This document shows positions 33,240 through 44,244 of a DNA stretch of 64,000 nt, piece after piece; the first letter of the stretch is position 1, and every line of letters starts with the position of its first letter. The translations under genes were made by a program, and so were the position numbers. Under the pieces are notes generated by a model. The model saw only the letters and a program-made list of their open reading frames with translations, was not told where the DNA came from and made no database searches. Source of the stretch: Podospora pseudocomata (taxonomy: Eukaryota > Ascomycota > Sordariomycetes > Sordariales > Podosporaceae); NCBI RefSeq assembly GCF_035222375.1, contig NC_085887.1, positions 2,765,501 to 2,829,500 of the forward strand, read 5' to 3'.

Positions 33240-35284
33240 ATGGCTGTCGACACTGACAAGGCCCACAACCGCTCCAACTCAACCACCTCCAAAGCCTCGT
33301 ACGCTCACCATGACGATACAGGCACCCCTTCATCCCACCATGGCTCACCAGAGTCTCTCAAGCACCAACGCCTGGAAGCCTCCAGGAAGCTCGCAAACCC
33401 CCTCGCTGGTTTGAGCCATGAACGACTTTACCAGATGGGCGAGGAGTATGCCGTTAACGCCGGGCTGACCAGCGATGAGGACCTCCGCGCTTTCCGTCTC
33501 GGTGCAGTTATCGCTAGCAACCAGACTGACTACAGCTCCATCTCGGAGCTTACCGATCGCGAGAGGGAAGTTCTGGAGCGTGAGACAACCCACAAGTGGT
33601 CCAACCCCCGGATGCTTTACTGGGTCATTGCCATCTGCTCTCTCTGTGCTGCTGTCCAGGGCATGGATGAGACAGTTGTCAATGGCGCCCAGATCTTTTA
33701 CAAGGAAGCCTTTGGAATCGCTGAGGACACCTGGTTGATTGGTCTCACCAATGGCGCTCCGTATTTGTGCTGTGCCATTGTTGGTTGCTGGGTGACTGAG
33801 CCTATGAATAAGAGGTTCGGGAGAAGAGGCACCATTTTCATCTCTTGTGCTATTTCGGCGTTGGCATGCTTCTGGCAGGCGTTTGCGAACACCTGGTATC
33901 ATATGTTTATCGCACGGTTTTTCTTGGGATTTGGTATTGGACCCAAGAGCGCAACTACACCGATTTTCGCCGCAGAGTGCTCTCCGCCAAGACTGAGAGG
34001 AGCCCTGGTCATGGTGAGCACCCCTTTTTACCCCTGAGTCCTTGGCATCTTGTATCCACCTCTCGAGACATCGCCTTCAACCAGTGAGCATATTGCTAAC
34101 AAACCACAAAGCAATGGCAAATGTGGACGGCCTTCGGTATTATGATCGGTTACGTTGCCGACTTGGCCTTCTACCCTGTTCCTGACCGCGGCATCCCTCT
34201 GGGTCTCAACTGGCGGTTGATGATGGGTTCCGCCCTCATTCCAGCCGTCGTTGTCTGTTGTCTCGCCTACGTCTGCCCCGAGTCACCCAGATGGTATCTC
34301 ACCAAGAACCGCCACAAGGATGCGTTTGCTTCGGTCTGTCAACTTCGCCATGAGAAAGTCCAGGCGGCAAGGGATCTGTTTTACACGCACATCCTGCTCA
34401 AGGCGGAAGAGCAGACCACGGCCAACATTGGAACACGCAACCGCATCAAGGAGGTCTTTACCATCCGACGCAACAGAAATGCCATGATTGCTTCTGAGAT
34501 TGTCATGTTTATGCAGCAATTCTGCGGTGTCAATGTCATTGCCTACTTTTCCAGTGAAATTTTCAGGGAGGCTGGGTATTCTGAGGTCGAGGCTCTGGCA
34601 GCAAGCTTGGGATTCGGAGTCATCAACTTCCTGTTTGCTATACCAGCCTTTTACACCATCGACACGTACGGCCGGCGCAATTTACTGCTCACCACCTTCC
34701 CGCTGATGGCACTATTCATGTTCTTCACTGGTTTCAGCTTCTGGATACCAGAAGACAGTCCAGCACACATCGGGTGTATCGCCTTGGGAATCTACCTCTT
34801 CGGCATCGTCTACAGCCCCGGCGAGGGCCCGGTGCCATTTACCTATTCAGCAGAAGCATACCCGCTGTATATCCGCGCCATAGGGATGAGCTTCGCGACG
34901 GCAACGACGTGGTTCTTCAATTTTGTTCTGGCGCTTACGTGGCCGAGTTTACTGGAGGCGTTCAGGCCGCAGGGCGCTTTTAGCTGGTATGGGGGGTGGA
35001 ATATTGTTGGTTTTTTCTTGGTGTTGTTTTTGGTGCCTGAGACGAAGGAGAAGACGTTAGAGGAGCTGGATAGGGTTTTTGATGTGGATTTGAGGAGGAT
35101 GATGGCTTTTGGGGCGAGGCAGGCGGGGTGGTTTTGGGGGAGGTACGTGATGAGGCGGAAGGGGGGGAGAAAGCCAGTTCATCCGGGGGAGGAGGGGTTG
35201 GATGGGGATAGTGGGGAGGAGGGAGAGTTTTTGGGGGAGAAGAAGGGGGTTGTTGGGGGGATGGATGGGGCGGAGAGGGTTTGA
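33240..35284 (+). CDS. MFS sugar-porter transporter (inositol/polyol type)
   Basis: Exons 33240-34013 and 34112-35284; 648 residues, longer than the usual 500-580 because of a long hydrophilic N-terminus (about 125 residues) and a Gly/Glu-rich C-terminus. Twelve hydrophobic segments follow the sugar-porter layout. Signature motifs: FGRRGTIFISC after helix 2-3, RFFLGFGIG, AECSPPRLRGAL, PESPRWYL between helices 6 and 7, QQFCGVNVIAYFSS in helix 7, GRRNLLL, and VPETKEKTLEELD after helix 12. The loop WQMWTAFGIMIGY spans the single 98-nt intron; the exon join restores the family sequence, which fixes the splice sites. The closest groups I recall are fungal inositol/quinate-like porters with the N-terminal extension. 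Substrate is not certain. It lies 2.8 kb upstream of the isocyanide synthase on the same strand, but nothing ties the two together. Confidence 0.92.
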
Positions 35285-38057
35285 TGCTGGATGGGAGGTG
35301 GGTGTTCGGGATAAATACTGGGTTGGATTTACTAATTGATTAAGATTGTATGACTCTGGTTGTCAGGGACGTCTTATTGCCATCTAAGTCTGGGATCTGT
35401 GGTTGATTCATCTCTATATTTCTATCAAACCAACAGGTTCTCCGCAAGAAATTTCGGTTATAAACCTTCTTTTCACAAAGCCAACCATCTTCCTCGGAGA
35501 AGAGCTCTCATAGTCTTTACCCATAACGATGTCAGCATTAGCCGTCAACCCATTGTCAAGTATCGGTCAATATTTATTTCTGTCCTTTCTAAGACATGAA
35601 TGAAGCTAGTCATTGGAAATATAACCCATGGCTTGGAAAAAAGACGGAAATAAGTCTGAACAATTAGACCGCCGATACGGAGGTCAGACTACGGGCGTCT
35701 TTTGACACGTATTGAACAAATACCACCCTTGTCTTTTCCTGCTTGCGAGAATCAGACAGCCACGATCCAGCCCACCGCAACCCACCAAGACAAATTCTCA
35801 GCATCAATACACCACCACCCAACCCACGTTCCCTTTCTCGGGTACGTGAGCTACATGCACTCTGCACCAACATCACCTCTCTTCTCCAGCTTCATCTATT
35901 TCATGTTGGCCGCGATGGCATTGTTGTTTTAGACCATGTTGGCTCGGCTGGCACATGATGCCTTCCTCCCAACCGCCCCAGAGATTACCCGGGAGAGGAG
36001 GAGGAGGGGCAGCAAGCGCAGTTAGCTGTCCTCTTCCATCTGCTGCGGGAGAGTCGGTAGCGGTGGTGAAATAGGTAAGGGTGGGTGGGGAGGCGGTGGT
36101 TTCGCCCGCGAGCGCGGTTGGGTTTCGGGGTCTGGGGTGAGGTTTGGGGGGAAAGGGGGGTGAGTATGAGTGGTTTTGGGCTGTAGAGTGGGATGTTATT
36201 GGGTAGAGACTTGGAGGGATATTTCGAAGATATTTGAGGTATGTACAACCCCTTTTTTCTTTCTTTTCAGACAACCCCCTTTTACAGCTGGGAATCAAGG
36301 GTGGGGGTTAGGGTTGCGCATGGGGATGATGTCTTGGAATAGCTTCGGCGACTGCTCCTGGAGTGAATACCGGTGGCATGACTGTCACCAACAACACTAC
36401 ACCAGCGTAGTTAGACAGCTGACTGCTTGTGGATGTCGACGCAAGCGGGTGACGTGGCTATGGTGGTGTTGTTGGTGATGCACATTAACACACGGCCGCA
36501 ACCCTGGTCGTCTGAGTCAGGGTTCTGTAAGGGGACGGCGCAGGTGCCAACCTAAACTATCAGTCAATCCAGAAGGACCAATCAGAAGTTTCCTTTTGCG
36601 CGCATATCCATCCGGGTCACAGTGTGGAATTTGGCGTATAGATTCAATGAGGGCAGGTTGTAAGGCAGGGAGAAGGCGAGGTACGTATTTGATTTGCTTT
36701 GAAGGGTTTCGGCGAGGACCTATTTTGACCTACTTTGAAAGGTTTTATCAGTCCGAGCCTTTGCTGCGTGAAAGGGGTATTTCGGGCCCCAGGTCTGACC
36801 ACTCCTAACGCGGGTACATTACCCGGAGGTAGAGGAAGATGTTTCACTCGAGGCCCGACTACAGGTTATCGGCTGCCACGTTTGGCTGACATTGCTCACC
36901 GAATTCCAACAACAAGTGTTGTATAAAAGTTGGGTAAAACTCTTTCACATGATAAACACAAGTTCTTGTCGTTGGTGAAGTCATCCACACCCCTAGGTAT
37001 CCCGCCTTGACAAGGCTGCGCCATCACTAATACTCGCCCAGCTAGTATATATCAACATTAGGGGAACAATAGTTGACAAACCGAGACATCCACGACAAAG
37101 TATGATTGGCCAGAGGTCAAACGAAGCACCGGCATTTGGCTTCTAGACCGTTGGTGATGAAAGAAAGGGGGTGCATTAGGTGAGCATTCACGTGACCACT
37201 TCCACCACCAACTTTGGTTGCGAAGGGAGGTTCAAGAAAGACAGGCAGCTGTTTTCAGGCCTTGAAAGAAGCACGGCAGACTCGTATTCGGACTCTACCC
37301 ACCTCAAGCAAGCAAGCTCGAAGCTGTGACGAGGTGGCAGAGCAGCTTAAGCTAGTAATTAAGGTAAGGGAGCTGTTGACTTGGTCATGGGGTAGGGCAA
37401 AATGGCCTGAGGGTTGGACATAGGGGGGCCTTGGAAGTTTAGGCGGTGATGGTGGCGTCGCAGATGCGATGTGCGAGTTTGGCTAGAGGTGGAAGAAGGT
37501 TGTCATGTTGGTATGTTTGATCAGAGGTTCGAGCTCACACAGCCTTCACATGCTGACCAAATCGAGTGGATTTTGGCCCCGTGCTATGGTCTGATATCGA
37601 TGGACAAAGTAGTACAAGGAGACTAACTAACTTGGCAACTGAAGCCCGAGTATATCCACGATATGGAGCAACCAGAATGGTGGCTCAACGTCCACCAAGG
37701 CACAGTGTATACTGTGACACCCCGACAACCCCGCAAGTTCCCGTGTTGCCCAGTGATCTGGACCTGGCGAGGGAGGAGGCGAAGAGAGTCAAGATGTTTG
37801 CTATAAAGGAGGACTCGGGGGGGAAGCCACCTCGGCGATCGATGAAGAACAAGGGCGACATGGAAGTATAAGAATCAAACAGTCTGGCTGTTCCGTGCCA
37901 TCTGCTCTCGAGATTCAACCGGTTTTCAGCATTCACGGCATTGTTTTTCTCTTTGAGACTACCCCCTACTCAACTGTCATTCAGTGCTCGTTTAGCTTTT
38001 GTTTTCTGCTTCTTCTCACCCTTGCCCTGTGCTCTGGGTGTCTGAGTCCACTTCAAC
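35285..38057. other. 2.8-kb stretch upstream of the isocyanide synthase
   Basis: No supported gene. Two short plus-strand frames (37214-37423 and 37566-37871) have plausible splice sites but no recognisable product. A 13-bp inverted repeat (36385-36397 with 36466-36478) lies near 36.4 kb. The last few hundred bases are the likely promoter of the isocyanide synthase gene. Confidence 0.45.
36385..36478. repeat. Inverted repeat, 13-bp perfect arms
   Basis: TCACCAACAACAC at 36385-36397 pairs with 36466-36478; the next dozen bases inward match imperfectly. Spacer about 68 nt. It may be a small hairpin or a MITE remnant. Confidence 0.5.
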
Positions 38058-40013
38058 ATGGCAAACACCTACGCCTTCAACAGCACGGCTGGGTTTGACG
38101 AAGCTCTAGCTATGAAAGCGTCGGCTGTCCTCAAGGTCATCTACAAATACCGTCTCAACAGATCGGGATTGGGATCTGAGACCTCGGATAGCCACGACAT
38201 GTTCAAGTTCTTTGTTCTCATCTACGACCAGGTCCGGGCCAATCAGACCATCAAGATGTGTCTCCCCGCCTTTCCTTTCAAGTCCCCAAACGACAAGTGC
38301 AAGGTCCTCGGCCGTCTTCCCGATATGGCAGAGCAGTTTGCCCTGGCCCACTTGAACGGGCTGTGTGCCGCCATTGAGGACATCTACCCCCCAGGAGCAG
38401 AGCTGACCATTATCTCCGATGGGCTCGTATACAACGACCTCCTGGGCGTTCCCGACAAACATGTCTGGGCATATGGTCAAGCACTCCGTGACCTCGCTGT
38501 CGAAAAGGGGTTCGGCAACAACATCAAGTTCTCTCGTCTCCAAGATCTTCTCCATGTGTTTCCCGGAAATGACCTGGATGAGATCACATACGTCGCCAAT
38601 GCCACCGAGTTTCGCAGGGCGCTCCTCAACACCTTTGGCCGCCCTGACTTTGACGCCTCGGCTGAGATCTGCTGCAACGAGGACAGTTGCATGACGTACC
38701 GCGGGTACATCAAGTTCCTCGAGACAGACCTCAGGCATGTCTATCCCTTGGGTTCGGACCGGTCAAAGTCAAAGTTCAAGAGGGGCACCGAGCACATCGC
38801 CAAAAACATGCTCATGAGAGGCGACGCCTTTGCGAGGGCTGTTCGAGAACGCTTTCCCAACCATCTCCGTCTGTCTATTCACCCGAAGGGCTCAGTGTCC
38901 AACCCCAACCCCAAAACCCAAACCAACACCAAGCTCCCCATCAGCCTCCTACCCAACACCACCCCCGGCACCACCCCCTGGCACTGCTGCCTAGGCCTCA
39001 AAGCAGACGGCACGATCCTCTCCCTCCCCCGCTCCCAATTCGACTCTGACCCCTCCTTCGAACTCATACTCTCCCACTCCGGCCACGGGAGCTACTACCG
39101 CGAGAAATCCCCCCTTTTCTGGGACTCCCCCCAAGTCTTCATCCAGCCCCTCTACCCCTGCGGCCTCCTCATCCAACCCCTCGTTCCCAACTCCCTCCCC
39201 ATCACCTCCATCCCCATCCTCTCCATCCGCGCCCTAGCAGAGCACAACTCCCCCATCTGCCTCCGAGGCTTCAAACAAACCACCAACCGCGACCTCTTCA
39301 TCCAAAAAGCCAAAGAAATGGGCACCACCCTCGGCTGGCCAGGCCGGTACGAAGTCATCATGTCCGTCAAAGACGTCGGGACAGAATTTGACGAGAAGGG
39401 GAACCCAGTTGTCTCTTCCCTATCGGCAGAGAAAATGGCGTTTCACTACGACGGTGTCTTCAAAACAACGCAAGATCCGGAGACGGGAAAGATAAGTTCT
39501 CTACCGCCGAGGTTTCAGATGTTTGTTGCCGTCACCCCTTCCCCTTCCAACACGGGCTTGACACTGTTCGCCGCGAGCAGGTTGCTGTTTCGATATCTGG
39601 AACAGAATTACAAGCATGTTGTTAGCTTGGATGTCTTGAAAGAGTGCACCATGTCGCTGAACACGACTGCGTTCGGGGGGGCAAGCCTGTCGGGTCTGCC
39701 GCTGGTGGTGGAGCACCCCACGACGAAACTGCCCTGTCTGAGGTATCACGAGCACTGGCCCGAGTCAAAGACAAAGTTTGGGCCGATGGATTGCAGACTG
39801 AAAATCTCGGAAAGGGGACAGGTAGGGATGGGGTTGACGGATGAGGTTGTGAGGGGCGTGTTGGGTGATTTGCTGTATGACAGGCGGGTGTGCTACCGGC
39901 ACGCGTGGAGCAAGGGGGATGTGGTGGTGAGTGATGACTTTGCCATGATGCATACCCGGACTGAGTTTGTTAGTGGGGGTGGGAGGGAGTTGTGGAGGAT
40001 TCATATTGACTGA
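38058..40013 (+). CDS. Isocyanide synthase (Dit1/PvcA) fused to TauD-type dioxygenase
   Basis: Single exon, 651 residues. Isocyanide synthases of the PvcA/Dit1 family turn an amino-acid amine into an isonitrile using ribulose-5-phosphate; partner Fe(II)/2-oxoglutarate enzymes (PvcB-like) then oxidise or decarboxylate the product. Here both parts are in one chain. Residues ~45-330 are the synthase, with the family segments CLPAFPFKSPN, KVLGRLPDMAEQFAL, IYPPGAELTIISDGLVYNDLLG and RLQDLLHVFP. Residues ~385-651 are the dioxygenase: it opens with RGFKQTTNRDLFIQKAKEMG, carries the iron ligands H463-x-D465 (FHYDG) and H632 (MMHTR), and ends with the Arg-rich 2-oxoglutarate-binding end (GRELWRIHID). 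All catalytic residues I can assign are present. The fusion type is known from fungal isocyanide clusters, where metal binding or virulence-linked roles have been shown for related enzymes. No NRPS or P450 lies within the window. Product unknown. Confidence 0.9.
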   Translation: MANTYAFNSTAGFDEALAMKASAVLKVIYKYRLNRSGLGSETSDSHDMFKFFVLIYDQVRANQTIKMCLPAFPFKSPNDKCKVLGRLPDMAEQFALAHLNGLCAAIEDIYPPGAELTIISDGLVYNDLLGVPDKHVWAYGQALRDLAVEKGFGNNIKFSRLQDLLHVFPGNDLDEITYVANATEFRRALLNTFGRPDFDASAEICCNEDSCMTYRGYIKFLETDLRHVYPLGSDRSKSKFKRGTEHIAKNMLMRGDAFARAVRERFPNHLRLSIHPKGSVSNPNPKTQTNTKLPISLLPNTTPGTTPWHCCLGLKADGTILSLPRSQFDSDPSFELILSHSGHGSYYREKSPLFWDSPQVFIQPLYPCGLLIQPLVPNSLPITSIPILSIRALAEHNSPICLRGFKQTTNRDLFIQKAKEMGTTLGWPGRYEVIMSVKDVGTEFDEKGNPVVSSLSAEKMAFHYDGVFKTTQDPETGKISSLPPRFQMFVAVTPSPSNTGLTLFAASRLLFRYLEQNYKHVVSLDVLKECTMSLNTTAFGGASLSGLPLVVEHPTTKLPCLRYHEHWPESKTKFGPMDCRLKISERGQVGMGLTDEVVRGVLGDLLYDRRVCYRHAWSKGDVVVSDDFAMMHTRTEFVSGGGRELWRIHID

Positions 40014-40270
40014 GAGAAAACAGGCTGCTGTTCTTTCTGAGAGGGAAGGTATTTTTGATACTTCCCGTTTGGATATAATCGATATTTAAGCTCAAAAGTG
40101 CTATTATGGTGAAAAAAAAAGAAAAAGAAAAAAAAAACTGAAAAAAAAACCCCAACTTGTTAAAATTTAATAATTGAGACTAGTCAACCCATATAACCCT
40201 AAAACTCCATAACTTGCTTGGTAGGTAGGTACTCACAGGGTATCACATACAAAAAACTCTCTCCATAAAA

Positions 40271-42664
40271 TCACAACCCTTTCCCCTGCTCCCCCATACC
40301 AACCCCCCCCAAACTAGTCAACGTACTCTCTCCCTCCTCCTCCCCTTCCTCCACCTCCTCATTCCCCACCCCCATCATCTCCCTCCTCCTCAACCTCATC
40401 CTCCTCTCCTTCCTCCCCCTCTTCCGCTCCCTCATCCTTTCCCTCACCACCCTCCAATCCTCCTTCCAGTTCTCAATACACCTAAACAGCTCCGGGTCCG
40501 TCTCGTCCGGGTCGACAAACTCCCCCACCAGCGTCTCCACCGCCCTCAGCTTCAGCCTCAAGTGCCTCAGCTCTGACTCGCTAGACGCAAGGTCATCCTC
40601 CAGATCGGAAAGCTCTTTTTCCAGATCCAAAATCCGTTCGGCAGCCGCCTCGGCGCGTTGGATGAGGAGGGTGTGGATGTGCTAAAAGATTACATCGTCA
40701 TCATCAGCATATATTCAAGACCCAAGGGGGAAAAGGGGGCATACATCAGTCTCCTCCCTCCTGTTCTTCAACCTCTCCACCACGACCGCCAGATCCCGTC
40801 GCAACTCGTCCGCCTCGGCGGCGATCCGCTCCGTCATTTCCGAGTGCGCCCGGGCGGCTTCCTTGGCTGCTTCGAGGGCTTCGTTTGTGGCTTCGGCTGC
40901 TGCGTCGAGTTCTGGTTGGGTTGGGGAGGAGATTGAAGTAGAGAAAATTTCGCTTGATTTGATCGGGGAGAGGACTGCTGACGGCAGGAGCCAGGGCGGT
41001 GGTGTGGTTGCGAGGGCGGGGGGGAGGATGAGGGAGCGGCGCAGTTGGGCGAGGGAGGCGGAGGGGGAGAGGGTGTCGGGCATTGATTCTATGGACTGGT
41101 GGAGGTTGATGTTGCTGGTGTGGGTGGGGGATTGGTTGGGGTGTTCTTGGGCGAAGGAGTGGGCGGTGGTCTCCTGGGAGTGTTGGAGGGGTTCTAGTTC
41201 TGATGATAGCTTCCTAGATGTGTTTGGTTTCCTGGGCGAGGTGGCTGAGAGGGCTCTTTCCATTTCGTCTACTTTGGCATGTAAGATGTCGATAGTGTCG
41301 AGGTCGGCTGTTGGATTTGAAGTTGCTAATCGGTGGAGCAAGCCTTCTAGGCGGTCGACCAAAATCGCTTTGCTGTTTTGGGTGATTTCATCGGTCGGTT
41401 GGTCGTGGTCGTAGATAAAACTCTGCTGCAGTCTGTCGGTTTCCCGTTCACAGGGAAGATTTTGCCTCTCCATGACCTCGTCATTCGTATCGCCCTCGCT
41501 TTGGTCATCGCCTGCCTGAGCCTGAAAAAGATCCAGCCTGTTCATTACCTCGTTGTTCGTGTCACCCTCACTATGATGATCGTGTTGTTGCTCCCAGATA
41601 AGGCCCTGCCTGTCCATGGAGTGCTGATTTGTGTCACCGTCACTTTGATCATCGCCTTCCTGATCCCTGAAAAGGTCCTGCCTGTTCATGACCTGTTCGT
41701 TTGTCTCGTCTTCACTTTCACCATGAGGTCGTGGGTTGTAAACAACGCTCTGCCTGTCCACAACCCGCTGCCCCTCCGTTTCACCCTCGCTTTCCTCGTC
41801 GGTTCCTTGGTCATAAGCAGGATTTTGCCCATCCCCAAATTCTTGGTCGTCTGACTCCTGCTCATCCCCATCTTCATATTCAGTTCCGTTCTCGCCTTCA
41901 TCTTCTTCATCAACCTCATCCTCCTCATCAGTCCCATCCTCCCCACCATCGTCGTCTTGATCCTCATCCTCATCATCAGCATCTCTGTCATGGCCGAGAA
42001 CCTGCCTGCTTTCTCCTCGTGGCTCATCCTTCTCACTCTCATCTTCAAATTTATGGCCGTAGATCTGACTCAATCTCATCATGATGTCTCGCTCACTCCT
42101 CTCAGGCCGCTGCTCTTCCTCGACTTCATGATCAACCCCTCGATCATAAATCAGACTCTGCCTATTCATAACCTCCCCCTCATCCCTCTCATCCTCCTCA
42201 TCCTCATCATCCGCATCATGAGTAATGCTCGTCTCCTCCTTAATAACCTCCTCATGATGGCCAGCCGACATCCAAGCAGGAACCTTTTGTTGCAGCGGCG
42301 ATACCATCGGAGGCCCAATCCCAAGATGACCAAGACCCAACCCAACAACACTACTGCTCAGCTGCAAGGGAGATGGCTGTGTTGGAGTCCGAAGATGAGA
42401 ACTATGCATTGACCGGGAAGTAGATGGTGGGGAAGGTGTGAGAAGGGGGGGTGTTTTGGGTGGTCGTGGAGTGGCGGCGGGTGGTGGTGTGTGAGACAAG
42501 ACATCATCATCGTGCCTACTGCTGTGAAAACTCGGATGATCCGAATCGTGGGCCAAATCGGTCTTGCTGAGGAGCAAAAAGGACAAAGCGGGGGAGGAAA
42601 ACGGCGAAAGTGATGAAAGCGATGGTATGGGTTCCCACTCGTCCGTGTTTTCATCGCCCGACAT
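40271..42664 (-). CDS. Acidic repeat and coiled-coil protein, unknown function
   Basis: Exons 42664-40745 and 40681-40271 (63-nt intron, donor GTATGC, acceptor TTTTAG); 776 residues. I do not recognise a family. Residues 1-140 are Ser/Pro-rich and disordered. Residues ~140-430 are extremely acidic and contain a degenerate repeat of about 25-28 residues whose core reads V-M-N-R-Q-x-L, an aromatic or Phe-x-x-Q element, then an acidic (G)D-x-S-E-G-D-T-N spacer; about eight copies can be traced. Residues ~440-560 hold a short leucine-rich helix and a Ser/Gln stretch. From ~590 to the end is a long coiled coil crossing the exon junction (e.g. EAAKEAARAHSEMTERIAAE, then ILDLEKELSDLEDDLASSES). The last 45 residues change from very basic to very acidic. 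A scaffold or cytoskeletal role is only a guess. Confidence 0.72.
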
Positions 42665-44244
42665 GGTGCTGTCTTTGTTTACAAAAACGGGGTTATTAAC
42701 ACCAAGGCTTGTAAAGTCGTCGTAACGTCGTTAGTTGTTAATGGAAACAGGTTGTCAAGACATTGGTGGTATTCAAAACCTGTCCTCCTCTGATTAAACG
42801 CGACAGTTGGATATGATGGATTCACATTGAGGGCGGCATTCACAGGTCGTTGGGTGGTCATTTATGAGAGGTACACCGTACACCACACAGCAACAACACC
42901 GATACGGTGGTGAGTTGAGCCAAGCAAATCGTGAGGCTTCAAACGGCTGCCCCACTTTACTGCTTGAGCCAAGACCCGGCCAAGGTCAGCAGTCAAGGTG
43001 AGCGACCAAGGTGAACTCCCAAGGTGAGCTCGGTGTAACAGGGCAACCCTCTTCAGCTGATGAGGCTGCTGTCGCCCAGCAATCTTCCGCGTGCCCGGGG
43101 ATGCAGGACCTCTTCTACCGAGCCGTTCGGATGTCGAAATGCGACGGAACAGCGACATATCTCCGACCTGTCTGTCGTCTGATGCCAGCTCATCAACAAG
43201 ACAGGAGGATCATCGGCTGTTCATCTTGTGAGATATCAACAGTTTGAATGTATGCGCCATATTTGTCTGAAGTCTTTTGTGGGGTTGTTCTCCAAGTCAT
43301 CTCCAATGCCTGAGTGCTGAGTCAAGATCATGATGTCAATTGGAGGTTGAATAACTGTAGATTAATCATTAGCTGCCAGACAGAACAGATATCCAGCAGG
43401 TAGCCGGTGAGGCACCGGCGGGAGCGACAGGAACGAGGTCCCAAGACAAAAACCGTTGCAGGGTCCTGAGATTCAGATATTGCAGAGAAATCGAGACATG
43501 CCAGATATATGTGATACAGACAAGACAAGTGATATCCATGGATTGTGAAGGGGAGCCAAGAAGGGGAAAACAGATGCCCCGCAGCGGACGGGAGCTTCGA
43601 TGTGGGGTACAGCAGCACAAATCCGGCTCTGCATCGTCACAGCGGTCCGTCATTATTCAGCTAGCGGGACGCCACACAACCCATCGGGTCACCACCAAAA
43701 ACCCTGGAACGGCCTGTATCCCGGGAAAAGCACATGAACATCTGACACCCCTCCCGGTACCTACCTACCTACCTGACCTCGTCTTCCTCCTACTCCTACT
43801 ACACCACTCACCACTTTCTCTACTCCTACTCCTGACTCTGTCTTGACTCCCGTCCTTGACAGGATTGTTCTTATCCGGCACTTGACTTGTCAACACAGAT
43901 TGTTATCTCCTACAGGCGGTTACATCACTGAACACCCACTGAAGCCACACTTCAACCGAAAAGCCTCCGGCACACCGGTGCGCTGCGTCATTAGGGAGAC
44001 AGCCGGATCCGCTTGCCTTGCCTCGGCTGTAGCGCAGTCACAGAAGCCTCTCTTTCTCTGGGCCCCGGACCCCCGTACCCGTACCGAGAAAGCCGTTGTT
44101 GTCCGCCTCGAGTCCACTCTTGTTGCGTCGTCTTTGCCTTGTGAGCGCCTCATGCTGCACCTGCACCACTACCACACAACACACCGCAGCCAGCCCAGCT
44201 AGAGACATATCACCACACCAATTGGTCCTCTCTGAGCCGCAGTC
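42665..44244. other. Divergent promoter region between the repeat protein and PDH kinase
   Basis: No supported gene. Contains short cctacctac repeats near 43760. Open frames here (e.g. 43511-43846) lack any domain or splice support. Confidence 0.5.

Noticed and set aside
37214-37871. Two short plus-strand exons with plausible splice sites
   Set aside because: The joined product is short and matches nothing; could be a relic, but support is too weak.
33240-40013. Isocyanide biosynthetic cluster including the MFS transporter and DUF7514-like gene
   Set aside because: The transporter is sugar-porter type, 2.8 kb of empty DNA separates it, and no other tailoring or regulatory gene is present.
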